A DNA stretch of 64,000 nt, taken from positions 33,381,516 through 33,445,515 of the forward strand of contig NC_052615.1 of assembly GCF_016545825.1 (NCBI RefSeq), read 5' to 3'. The first letter of the stretch is position 1, and each line of letters starts with the position of its first letter. The notes under the pieces are model-generated. The model was not told the DNA's origin. It worked only from the letters and a program-made list of their open reading frames with translations, and did no database searches. Source of the DNA: Eucalyptus grandis (taxonomy: Eukaryota > Streptophyta > Magnoliopsida > Myrtales > Myrtaceae). Position numbers and translations under genes: made by a program. Shown here one piece after another: positions 15,040-26,641 of this stretch.

Positions 15040-15600
15040 CAGAGCTCCAGTAATCGCATTAGCCCTGACATGCTGGGGGCATCACAGTTTTGTTGGCCGA
15101 ACCGCTCTTCACTGATCCTGATAAGACAAACTTTACCTGATATACATGACTTAGAAACGTGTACAAGCTGTTAAATGTACACCTGATTTAAGGGTAATTT
15201 TTGACGAAGTACTGAACAAGAGGTCGAGGTCATGCCACCAGATTAAACAAGTGACTGATCTTACAAATTCTTCATAGATGGTGGCATTTCATTGCCGAAC
15301 CACAGTGATAGGTATACTGACTTCAGCTTCATCTTTCACCAACCGCCCATTTTTCTTGTCAAGCTACTGGTCTTAAATGGTTGGAATCTTGCCAGATGCT
15401 TGATTCCAATCATCCCCTATTGAACAGGTCTCATGGGTATTAGTCTTGCTAAATACTGCGAAATCCAATGGGACTACGGTGAACATCGATAGCAAACTGT
15501 CTATAAATGAAAAAGACTGCCGTCCTAATGAAGCAGACACTTTACCAAAAGCATTCCTCCTCTACCATCCGCTGGCAAACAGACTATTCCGTATGATGTG
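14899..15600 (+). repeat. dioxygenase upstream region, copy C (in place)
   Basis: The copy attached to gene A, matching copy A almost end to end. Divergent relatives lie at 38940-39741 (orphan) and 49560-50405 (gene B). Conservation between A and B suggests the promoter lies in this interval. Confidence 0.8.
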
Positions 15601-15762
15601 ACAGGCATTATAAGGAGATATGACAAAAAGAGGGGACTGAAGAAAGAACGTTGAAGAATTCTATTTTAGAGGAGGAGATATCTAGGATAAGCAATGAATG
15701 GTTCCTCTTGAAAGTAAGAGGAGGCTTTTGTCTCAGAGACCCTTTGTGGTTAACCTGGAGTA

Positions 15763-17255
15763 ATGGAGACCGAGGTGCTTCACAGGAGTGACCTTGGTGG
15801 TTCCGTCCCTGTCGAAAATGTCCAAGCTCTCGCATCCAAGGGCCTGAAGGAGGTTCCACCTCGCTATCTCAGGACCACATCTGAACTCAGCGAAGTCTGG
15901 GAGACAGAGTCACTTGAGATTCCTGTCATAGACATAAACAAACTTGCTGAGGATCACCCTGACCACAGTGACGAAATCGAGAAGTTCCATTTGGCTTGCA
16001 AGGAATGGGGCTTCTTCCAGGTGCACCATCTTGAATGAATTTATTCAAACCTTACTCATCTCATATCATGTCCTCGACTACACAAAGTTTCAACTTCCCA
16101 GCACTGACATGAAAATGATTTTCATGATGACACAGTTGATAAACCACGGCATATCGGAAGAGTTCATTCATCAACTGAAGACAGAAACAGAGGAGTTCTT
16201 TAAGCTGCCATTAGAAGAGAAGAAGAATTACGATCAACTACCTAACTCCATCGAAGGCTACGGCCAAGCTTTTGTTGTGTCAGAAGACCAGAAACTTGAC
16301 TGGGGTGACATGCTCTTCCTTTTAGCACAACCTGCTTCCCAGAGAAACCTCAGGTTTTGGCCAAAGAACCCTGCCTCTTTCAGGTAAGTTAAACAGATCA
16401 ATCACACAGTAAACATTCCTACAACAGTGTGCACGCACAAAGAAACAACAGATGTGCTAGTACCCAGAACAAACTAATGTATGTCCTTTGTCCAAGAGTC
16501 AGAAATACACATACAAATTCACCAGATGAGTCTTCCCAGTTTACTTTTCTTCTCTCTTTTGCTGGGGATGAACAAAGAGATAACTTTAATCTTGGTTCAA
16601 CATCTCAGAGCAACCCTGGACAGTTACTCTTCAGAGTTAGTGCGGATTTTGCCTTTCCTCCTGAGAGCTATGGCCAAGAACTTAGGAGTTTCTCCGGATG
16701 TGCTTGCAAGCATGTTTGAAGAGGGAACACAAGGGATAAGACTAAACTTCTATCCACCATGCAAGCAAGCAAACGAGGTCATGGGTCTGACGCCACACTC
16801 TGATGCCACCGGACTAACCCTGCTAACTCAATTGAACGATGTAGACGGATTGCAAATTAAGAAAAGTGGTAAATGGCTACCTATTAAACCTCTTCCCAGG
16901 GCATTCATCGTCAACGTAGGCGATGTCATTGAGGTAGTACAATAATTTCACCAACACTTCCCATGTGTTTACAGTGATTCCATGATGATCTTCATGTTTG
17001 ATGCAGATAATGAGCAATGGACAGTACAAGAGCATAGAGCATAGAGGAGTGGTGCATCCAGAAAAGGAACGCTTCTCAATAGCTGCATTTCACAGTCCAA
17101 ACATGCAAGCCAAAATCGGTCCATTGCCAGATCTTGCTGGAAAGAGCGGTGCACAGTACAAAACATCAACTCATGAGGATTATGTCAGGACAGTTGTTGC
17201 AAGCAAACTTGACGGTAAAAGCTTGTTGGACCAATTCAGACTTAGTGATGCATGA
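15763..17255 (+). CDS. 2-oxoglutarate/Fe(II) dioxygenase, SRG1-like, gene A
   Basis: Four exons, 15763-16020, 16136-16383, 16609-16933 and 17007-17255, give 359 residues, normal for this DOXC-class family. The N-terminal domain (about 50-160) contains LEIPVIDINKL. The double-stranded beta-helix domain has RLNFYPPC (213-220), the iron ligands His232, Asp234 (TPHSDATG) and His289 (IEHRGVV), and Arg299-Phe-Ser301, which anchors 2-oxoglutarate. SRG1-like enzymes hydroxylate or demethylate specialised metabolites in the cytosol; the substrate is not predictable here. The start is the first ATG, giving METEVLHRSDLGG as in paralogue B. All junctions keep frame and no lesion is seen. The gene, its upstream region and its 3' flank with module R are duplicated at 50.4 kb. 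Confidence 0.92.
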
Positions 17256-18419
17256 ATCAATGGTATATTGTAAGTCTTTAAAAACTTGTTTGTGTGTGTA
17301 ACGAGTTAATCAAGAAAAGGGACTGCAGGTCTCAAGGATGAGGAAATAAACTACAGGTTCTGCAATGACGACCTTTTGCTTACAAGTAGCGTAAAGATTT
17401 CATCAAGCATTCAATAGAAACACAAGGTCCATGCAGAGGACCAGAACATCAATAGAGATAATTTCTTATCCTATCAAAACATGTCTATGGTTAGATCCTC
17501 TTAAAGCATATGATATTCCATCGAAATTAAAGAATCAAAGAATGTGCCCCCACGTCAGGTGGTGCTTGTGTGAGCTGTGCGCCTTTCGCCTTCTTAGCCC
17601 CATGGACAAGAAAGTGAACTGGTAAAATACCGCTTCCTAATTCCAACAAATAATAATGTTAGGCCATCCTTTAGAAGCAAATTCCCAAGGCCAAAAGCAA
17701 GTACATCTGAAGATGCATGTTCGACTACCATTTTAGCATTCTAGATGATTGAGCATTTGCTGAACCAAACCTAGATCCCACATCGCCCCTTTAGATGCCT
17801 TTACCACCATGCTACAATGATTAGGAAGGTATGGTAATAGTTTTATCTAAAACATTGTCAGCATGTGATAAAGGCATCCGAAGAGGTGCATGACATCTAG
17901 GCTTGACCATGGTAATGAAGAAGAAATGTAGCACAGCCAAACTATTGAATGCCCGCATTAAACGAATTCTAACTGTTATAGTAAAGGATGCAAGGAACAG
18001 TTACGATTGCTTGTTACACTGGAAGAGTGATCAGTAAGCATCCTACTCATTGATAACTAGACAAGAGAAACAACTCACTTTGCTTTTACACTGATTGGCT
18101 ACATGTGCAACCCAAAGATCGGATTTTCTCTTATCCTAACCTCATTACAGTAGGGAGACAATGAAAATTCAAGCTTCGGACTGTTGATATAGCCAAAAGT
18201 TTGTAAGCTTAAGTGAGTGTTGGCAGCCAAGTTGTCAACCGACACATACGGATCTGGACATGGCAATCAAATATAGAGCGTCCGACCAAGCAAACACTGC
18301 ATGACACATGGCTAATTTTTTGACATTGAATCATCGAGTTCTTAGCCAAGACTCACTTCGCAGAAGAACGCGATAATAACAGCAGGTAGACTGGTCCCAT
18401 TAAGGGTGCAGTATAGACG
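17256..18419. other. 3' flank of dioxygenase A, shared with gene B
   Basis: No gene seen. Parts match 51926-52850 downstream of gene B, for example TTTGCTTTTACACTGATTGG near 18080 and 52628. The duplication therefore covered the 3' flank as well as the gene. Confidence 0.6.
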
Positions 18420-19262
18420 CAAATTGCGCATTACAGAACTAAAAATTATCACCTGTCAGCAGAAGAAGGCTAAGAAGACTGTAATAAAATCAGAAGTCAC
18501 ATTCAATGTTGGCACACATATCAATCAGTGTAGCGACGCCTCAATGCTACACTAGTGGCTTGACAGAACGAAGAATTCCTGTCAAGACCTCCCCCAAAAA
18601 CTTACTTTGAGTCCCGGTCCGAAACACCCAATTCGACTCTCCCTTAGAGAGAGACAGAACACCAATCTTGTTCCTCAGCGTGATCTACTCGACATCAGTC
18701 GAAAGCAATGACGAAGAAGACAGCAGTAAAGAGAGAACAATGACGGATAAATAGGAACATCAGCTGTGCACAATTGTAGGAAATTTCCACTTTCTTTTTC
18801 TCTCTCACGTATCCAAGCGTGATGAATTTGCGCTTGTCCTCCATGAAGAGAACCCAAAAAAGAAGAAGAGAAAAACGACTGACATCAGTACCCTCTAAAG
18901 ACACTGAAGCAAAGAGTGTAAGCTAAGAATATCTGTGCTTTGGCGGTCACGCCCGAGTCCCCAAAAGAGAATTCATCTCCGCCATACCAAACACGATCGT
19001 CAGCGCCAAGAAACGGTTCACGAAGCTCCCGACTTGAGAGAACCCAAGAATGGATGATCATGAAGCCGACCTCGTGCAGATTCAAACACCCAGAAGAATG
19101 AAAGGCTCGATCCAGCGCTTCTCTCTTCGGCTCATTTTGGCTGGACCTACTGCAAGCGTAAATCTTTCTACTGACTCATCAAGAATGACAAAATCCATCA
19201 GCGAGTTACCGTCATCTCTCCGACGATCACCGACCACCTACGAAATTGGAAAAGACCACACA
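18420..19262. repeat. module R, copy R1
   Basis: First of seven copies of an unnamed unit of about 0.8 kb. Landmarks are GTTCCTCAGCGTGATCTACT (18670), GAAAGCAATGACGAAGAAGA, a T-rich stretch with TCTCACGTATCC, CTTGTCCTCCATGAAGAGAA (18833) and GGTTCACGAAGCTCCC (19015). Conserved open frames exist on both strands. On plus, a frame reading FALVLHEENPKKKKRK is followed by GTGTAAGCT, a possible donor. On minus, 18885-19085 reads DDRVWYGGDEFSFG. R1 has a one-base insertion in the plus frame. Function unknown. Confidence 0.65.
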
Positions 19263-19410
19263 AATAATTATTGAGCTTTGATATGACGTGAAATCTTTAA
19301 ATTCTTAATTTATTTAATATGACCTTCCAACTTTGATTTAATATTTAATGTGGCCCTGAATTTTTAAACATTTTCATATAATTTAATAGATCTATCCTAC
19401 ATATGAATTG
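19250..19410. repeat. AT-rich MITE-like repeat
   Basis: Contains TTTATTTAATATGACC and the repeated 'aacttt...ttaatttatttaat' pattern also found at 54309-54937 and 62230-62490. It is one member of a short non-coding element family at this locus. Ends are not resolved. Confidence 0.5.
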
Positions 19411-19539
19411 GGTTGAAAATGGGTTGACATAAATAAATTAGTTTAATACATTTTGGATCATTTCTATTTAATATAAATATAGTGATTCATACTTGATTCA
19501 ATCTATACCCAAACTATAAAATATAGGTCCTATTCATTA

Positions 19540-19940
19540 CTATCGACCTTGATTGTCAGTATTTCCTTTGTACAAATCTTCCGGATGAAGAAGAAGACGG
19601 TAGGTCATCCAAAAAAAAGAAGCGGCCAAAAAATAATCTATACTAGAGGCATCTTGATGGATGGACCTTTCGAATATCAATTCATGGTCTCATATGGACT
19701 ACCTTGATCACACCCTTCCTAAAAAAATCCTTGAATCATGTAAAACCTCTTCTACCTCCTCAGTCACCGTCCATAAAGAAACCTTCACCCCGGAGCTAGT
19801 TATCTCATCTTTTTAAAAACCCATCCACAAATGGATTAAGAATAACTCTTTTCTTCTAGAAATACCCAAAACACCTCAGCCCTCATATTCCCCAAAAGTA
19901 GAACCACCACCTGTCCTTCCATCTATTTGTATGTTCTAAT
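19540..19940 (+). pseudogene. endogenous caulimovirid fragment, upstream polyprotein part
   Basis: The plus strand encodes a degenerate stretch resembling the part of a florendovirus-type polyprotein upstream of the capsid region, with recognisable short motifs such as IIYTRGILMDGPF and FLLEIPKTPQP. Several stops and frame breaks interrupt it, and no ATG-initiated frame survives. It is separated from the rest of the viral sequence by unrelated DNA at 19941-22310. Assignment to Caulimoviridae rests on recalled resemblance; a profile search would confirm it. Confidence 0.55.
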
Positions 19941-22310
19941 TGCGACCTTCTTGAACTAGAGTTTGGCTAATGCATTACTAAGTTTAAACTGAGTTTAGGC
20001 TCTCTTAAGCCAATATCAATTCATGACTTAGGTTCAAGTTTTTAGCATATAAATAAATTTCATCTAAGAGTCACTGCTAATTGATTTACGATAGATCGAT
20101 TAGATACTTAAGCAAAATAACGAGAGAATTATTTTACTTCTATAAATTAAAGAATTTGGATACGGGAACTTAGTTATATTAGATTTCTCTAATGTCATTT
20201 CGGTACCATTCTTTAAGTGAAAAAATGTTTATTAGACAGTTTGAATTCATTTTATTACTCCTTAACATGTGAGCTGACCAAACGAGTACGTAATCCACCA
20301 ATTTAACATCTAATAAAATAATAAATAAATTGCAGGATTTACCTCACAGCAACGAAATCATCTGTAATGTTAGTTCAAAAATTACATCATAAATATGATT
20401 TCTAATTAATACATAGTCACTTAATTTTATTGGGTTTTCACTTATTTAAATGAAACGTAGAAACTAGGTATGACGTAACAAAATGTTTTAACTAAAATGA
20501 CGTGCAACATGCAACCTAACATACAAGCTAATACGACATTTATTAAATTATTTTATCTAATGACAGGAAAAGATTAATGCAACTATTTTAACATGCCATG
20601 CATTACCCTAAACATGCAATTTACTAAATGACATGTAATGAACGAACTAGTGTTACGAGACACGCGCATGACTTTTTTGCCTTTGCTTTTTAATTAAAAT
20701 TCGAAATTAAATGTGCCTAATATTTAAACATGCAAACTATCCTAGAAAAGAAGATTCAATTTATTCTAAAAAGATATTTTTTGGTATTTTACTAAATTTG
20801 GAATTATTAAATAACCAAAATAAGCATGCAATCTATCCTTAAAAAATGATTTTAATTGTGTCTAATCTTTTTGGATTTTTTAGAAATAAAACAATTAAAA
20901 TAAAAAATAGAAAGAAATAAAATCCACAATCAACACGTGATCAAATCACACGAGAAATTATCAATATCCATCTAATTTTTAAAGTAAATTGACGAATCGT
21001 ACCTTGTGGATAAGATAGAATTAACCAATTTTTATAAAATCGCAGATCATATCTTAGGCATGAAAATCAAATTGATGATTTTCCGTGCAATTGTGAGTTA
21101 TATTTTGAACAAGAACTTAGACCGTCGACCATATGCACGTTAGGAAATTAGGGAATAAATCCCTAATTTAAATAGCAATTTCACAAATTAGGTAATAAAA
21201 ATATATAAAGATCAAATTGACAAAAATTATTACCTAAATTGCAATACTGCTCGGATACCGTTTCCAAACTTAGATGGACGACAAATCGCGGGAATCACGG
21301 TGTGATCGGTTCACAGCAGCTGCTGCTCGTGTTAGTGCGGACTTCTCGGCTCGAGTCAGTTGGTGGCCAGCAAAACTCACGACGCGGCCGTCAAGGGGGA
21401 GGCCGGCAAGGACAAGCGACAGTGGGCAAACTTGGGCAACAACGAAAGCAGAAGGCCTTTGGGATTGCTGGGCCTCCATGGTGCATGAACGAACCCTATG
21501 AATTGAAGTTCGCTGAGAAACAAAGAAAAACTAATTTGCTGGTTTTTGCTGAGGAGCTTGCGGGCTTGTTCGCTCAATCTGCAGGGATTGGCGTCGAGGC
21601 TTCACAATATGCTTTTCTATATATATATTTTTTTCTTTTTGCTTGCATTGAGCGAGGCCACAAAAGCCACAACTTTGCTGCCTTCTTTCATCTAAGTCTG
21701 GATGAAGACCAAAAGACAACAACAGCCACCGTCTTCTGCCCCCCTTTGCAAGGTCACGTGTGTTGCGCCCACTATTCTTTTCACTCGCAATCTGGTATCT
21801 TTCCGTTTGACCGAGTCTCAAGCTCCACTTATTCTCTTGAAGACCTCATCATATCCTCCCTAGGGCGTCCAAGACGTGCGTTGCCGTCGATATCTCAATT
21901 GGAGGCTTGGGGATAGCCCGGAAGGCATGGACTGCGATTGTGATAGTTACGTAACCTGCGAAGGAAAAAAAAGAAACAAAACTTGCCAAAGCAAAATTGT
22001 GAGTTGACTGGCGGAACATGTTGAGATGCAGCAAGCTGCCGTTGCCGATCGTCGGGCGAGGACTGGACACCGTGAAGTTGATGGATTTTTTCGTCAATCT
22101 CTCTATACGGTGAAGACTCTGTTTCGCATCTTCTGCAAGGTGGTGAACCTCCAAGGGGGCGTGAAGCTCTCTCTTCAATGCTCTCAATTGTGGCTGCCGT
22201 GTATTCTATGAAGCTTTCTCTCGTGTACTTTCAATACATGGGGCCTCCTCCTTGCTTGCAATAGGTCCTTTAGGTGAGGACCGCTAGGGCTTTTAAGGAA
22301 AGAAACAAAA
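19941..22310. other. insertion within the viral sequence, probable LTR-type DNA
   Basis: AT-rich to about 21230, then GC-richer. The sequence at 21247-21263 resembles, on the minus strand, the initiator-tRNA primer site TGGTATCAGAGC with two mismatches. This would fit a retroelement in reverse orientation, but no matching pair of LTRs was found. A 225-codon frame at 21239-21916 has no recognisable domain and is not called. Boundaries are approximate, set where viral-like sequence stops and resumes. Confidence 0.35.
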
Positions 22311-25300
22311 TCCTCTTTTCTCCTTTGTCAATATTGGAATATCACAATGAAGTCTTTACTAATAATCCACCAAGATATCAATTCTTTGAACTTTCTTGCC
22401 CATATCATTTGGCTTGATTTCATCCATGCCTAAGCCAGGATTATTTCCAAAAATATTCTTGCAAATATTGTTTACGTAAATGACTGATCTTTCCCATCTT
22501 TTAGAGAAGCTCCTTGCCTATTATAAAGATCATGACATCAATCCTCCACATAATTGAGATTTTCAAGAATTATATGAAGAATAAAGGGCTTAGGCCAAAT
22601 TTTCATTCCCTTATGGGCTCGATCCAGTTAAACTCAAAACCATTCACTTGAGTCCGTCTGTCGCCAGTCCAATGTTTGTGTAACTATTAATGCAAATGCT
22701 TCTAATATCTATATGCACATCAATTAATATTTTTGATAGGGACCAAAATGGACTCTAATTTTTAATGTAATAAATGAATGATCGAGTCAGGAAAATTTAT
22801 GTGCCAACAGCTCCAACCCTTAAGACTTTCCACCTTTGGAAAGATCAAATTCTCTTGCCCCATTTTCAGCATTAAAAGAATTTATAGACGATCACAATCG
22901 GTTTCGTCGTATCCCTAAGTTCCCAAATCCTACAGATATTGACGGCCTTGGAAGACAAAAAAAAGTCATGGTTGCTGAAGCTGTCCTGAATTGGTAGTCA
23001 GAAAATGCTTTGACCTAGAATAATGTTCTCAAGACAATTGCTACCAAGCTCTCAATTGTCCGAGCTTGTCTCAATTATGTAGATCAAAAAATTAATCAAA
23101 CGGTTGTGGTCATAAATAAATTGTTTGAGACATTCTAAAAAAAAAAAAACTCCAGCAGATGGAATTTGGAAGATATGTTTCTCATCATTAATTGAAAGAC
23201 AAAACGGCTAAAATGAAAAAATTGAGGAGACAAATCAAGCTTCTACAGGATGAAAAAAATTGTTCCTCCCCCATATCCATTTTCCCAGCCTTGGCAAACG
23301 ATTCCAATGGAGGTGAGCCCCTCTAGAGCTACATCAATTGATACAATCATTGTCAAAGCTCCAAAGTAGGATCGAATGGATATTGTTAATCTTCGAAACC
23401 GTATCAGGGATATGCAAAAGAAAATGAAAATTAGTGAAGAAAAGAAGCCAGCTCTTGAACCTTTTCCGGAATCTCCCTCTTCACGTATGGGCTCAAATTC
23501 ACTTGAGACTTTCCTGTGAGATCAAAGCAAACAAAGGATCCCAACTATTGCTGCATTTGACTCTGCCAAGCAAAATACCTTTGAATTAGACTCATAATTG
23601 GATTCCCTTTCCTCTAAAAATATTTCAACCACTAAACCACAAACATCAGTATCCGTGTGCTTGCTATCTTTATGGTCGTTCCCCCTGAAGCAAAAATGGA
23701 ATCAAATCCATCTGAACCAGAAGTAGTACACCTTCATGACTCAAACTTGAACATAAGTTTTTGACCTCAAAATACTACTTCACACTCGATGATATCCCAT
23801 ATTCCTAATGGCTAGATAGATTACAAGAGTTTCATGCTTGTCTTAACACCAAAGCACTTTATGTTGAAATTCAGTATGAAATACTAACTGAGTTTGTGAG
23901 CAGGTTTACTGGAAGCCTAAAGGATTGGTGGAGAACTGTTTCTCACTAGGATCAAATGACATTTTCATTCTAAATAGATTTATATCAAACAATCTGGGTG
24001 GATATTGGTAAACCGGAAGATCTTCTTGAGCTTAGAAGAAGAGAATTTTTTGAATAAAAAGTGCTGCTCTTTACAAAGAAAGCATCTCAATAGACATTTC
24101 CAATAAATGCTTAAACTATTCTGTGCTCTTGGAGCTAATCCCAACCTAAAGCAAGTATTTTTGACCTCCATTCCAAAAGAAATTGGACAAATTGTGGAGA
24201 GATCCATACAGAATAAGTAGAAGATGGTTGCTAATGTTCGTCTTGGAGAACTCCAACAAAATACATTTTGCTTTTGATGATCTTTGTATCCACAGTAGGG
24301 CTTTCAAAAGTTATCTTAAGAGCAACAAAGAACTTGATTGGGCTTGTCAAAAGCCTGAGTTAAGAATCAAGTTTCTAAAGAAAGACTCTTGTGATGATCC
24401 TTCTTATGGGAATAGATGCAAAAAGCGAAGACACTTCAAAATATTCTCCTTAGGACATACAAATAAAAGGCGCAAATGACGATTTTTGTGGGAAAGATGC
24501 TCTAAATGGAGCTTTTCTAGAAGGCATAGAAAATTTGATAGGTGTTCCATTATTTTGCCAAGAATTGTCCAAAGGCCAAAGGAGGAAATTCCTGTTTAAT
24601 TCAAAAGATAAAGAAGCAAACTAGAGTATCACTCCAGGATGATGATGATGCCAAATTAGTCTTCTCCTTGGAAGATGAATTAACCAAACACATCGTGTGT
24701 GCCATCCAGACATCGTCATAGACTAGTGACATTGAAAGTTTATCTAAAGAACCTAAAGAAGAGATATTCTTTTTCTCCAAACCTCCCACAATCCACAATC
24801 TTTGTGCATACAATCCTTCTATGCTCCCATATTTCCCGTAAAAATATATCTATCCAAATATGATAAACCTATTTTTCTTATTGCCCTCATCAACACTGGA
24901 ACCAATGTTTCTATTCTTGATACAAAGATACTTCTAAAAAAATACCGGACGTCATACATTCGATATTTTAACTCTGCTTCTAGAGATACCTTTGCTACAA
25001 ATGTTCGAAGTTAACCCATCACCATATAATTCTTTCCCCAGTGTTCAGTCAATACCAAAATTCTTGACTCTAGCTTACTAAATAAAGATATTATTATTGG
25101 TTGGAATATCCTTGCACAAATTCCTAAATTCAAAATTGTGCCTAATAGACTACGGTTCAAAGGGCAATTTGAGAAATTTGTAGATATCCAAATATTTTTC
25201 ACCGACATTTTGAATCCAATTCTGCAAACCCTTCTTGGGGGCATGTACAGACTCTCACTCAGACTTTGTTAAAAAATGCTCCAACCCTTTGTAGAAAATC

Positions 25301-26641
25301 CCGATTTCTTCGTTTCAAGAAAAATGAGGATGTCAATCCCATCAAGGCTAGTCACTTTGAAATGAATCCAGAATACTTGTTTTTAGCACAAAAGGAATAA
25401 TCGGATTTGCTTCATCAAAAATCAATTGAGCCCTCAAATTCTTAATAGGATTATGAAGCATTTCATGTCAACAAGCAAGCAGACCAAAACTGGTTATCAA
25501 TTATTAGCCTCTTAATCAATTTTTACAAAATGATAAGTTTCTTCTGCTACATTGGAATTCTTTATTCTCCAACTTCACCCAAGCCAAAGTGTATTCCAAG
25601 TTTGACCTTAAAGCTTGATTTTGGCAATTGGGAATTCACCCTAAAGACAGGTACGAAACTGAGTTTTGTATCTCGAATCAACATTTCTAGTGGATGGTGC
25701 TCCCTTTTGGCCTCAAAATAGCTCATTCATTATTTCTGAAGGCTATGTGGAGAATTTTCCAGCACATTTTGGTCAATGCTCAAATTTATTGACGATATCC
25801 TCATTTATAGTCTAGATGATGATTCTCATTATAAATTATTAGATCAATTTGCAGACCTTGTGTGAAAGCATGGCATCATATTATCCCAAAAAAAAGATGA
25901 ACATTACCCAAAAAAAATTGAATTTCCTGAAATGCATCTCAAAGATGGAACTTACTATCCTAGTCTTCATATTGCTGATGAATTGCAAAATTTTCCTGAT
26001 GAAAATCTAACCCTCAAGCAGGCCTAACAATTCCTTGGGATTGTAACTTATCTCTGGGATTTTGTCCCAAAATCACAGAGTTTGCAAGTTTACTATAACA
26101 AATGCTCAAAAAAGACGCTTCTCTATGGGGACCATAGCAAACTAAGCTTGTACGCAAAGTTAAGGAAATCTTGCAGCATCTCCCTCCTTTGGAAATGCCT
26201 TTCATGGGAAAAAAAAGTATTGTAAATAGATGCTAATGATGAATGTTGGGCTGCTATTTTTTCTGAAGAAATTAATGGAAAGCGATGAGTTTGTAGACAC
26301 AAGAGTGAGAGATTCACGCAAGCAAAAATACATCACCATTCTATCTTCAAAGAAATCATGGCTGTAAAATATGGCATCAAGAAGTTTGAATTCTATCTTA
26401 TGGGACATAATTTCCTTGTGAAAATAAACATGTCCTCATTCTCTCAAATGTTGAAGTTCAAGCATAAGCGAATTCCCCATCCATAGCTTCTTGGATAGAC
26501 AAAATGGTTTTCAAAGTATTCATTTGAAACCAAACATATTGCGAGAAAAAAAAATATACTTGCTAATTTTCTATTTAGACCAAAAAAATTTGCAGCTACC
26601 ATATCGATGAATATGTATGTGGTAAGAATTCCAAGAGGCGG
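22310..26641 (+). pseudogene. endogenous caulimovirid polyprotein, heavily broken
   Basis: Plus-strand viral sequence reads in order: a capsid-like region with a lysine-rich helical stretch (about 22800-24200), a degenerate zinc knuckle near 24550 (AKNCP), an aspartic protease remnant (24802-25014), reverse transcriptase (about 25500-26010, motif FIDDILIYS at 25785) and RNase H (about 26200-26640, motif IDANDECWAAI at 26226). Many stops and frameshifts break it, and no long frame survives, so it cannot make a functional polyprotein. Order and motifs fit Caulimoviridae, closest in my recollection to florendoviruses, which have no integrase and are common in plant genomes. It ends at a retroelement-like border at 26642. 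Confidence 0.75.
24802..25014 (+). pseudogene. caulimovirid aspartic protease remnant
   Basis: A 70-codon frame contains the retropepsin-type motif as INTGTNVS, the catalytic Asp codon being AAC (Asn) at 24892-24894. Family members use D-T/S-G, so this copy is catalytically dead even apart from the flanking stops. Confidence 0.7.

Noticed and set aside
21247..21263. Minus-strand sequence resembling an initiator-tRNA primer binding site
   Set aside because: Two mismatches and no flanking LTR pair found; kept only as a hint in the annotation of the insertion.
21239..21916. 225-codon open frame
   Set aside because: No recognisable domain, low-complexity patches, overlapping frames on the other strand, and it sits in retroelement-like DNA.
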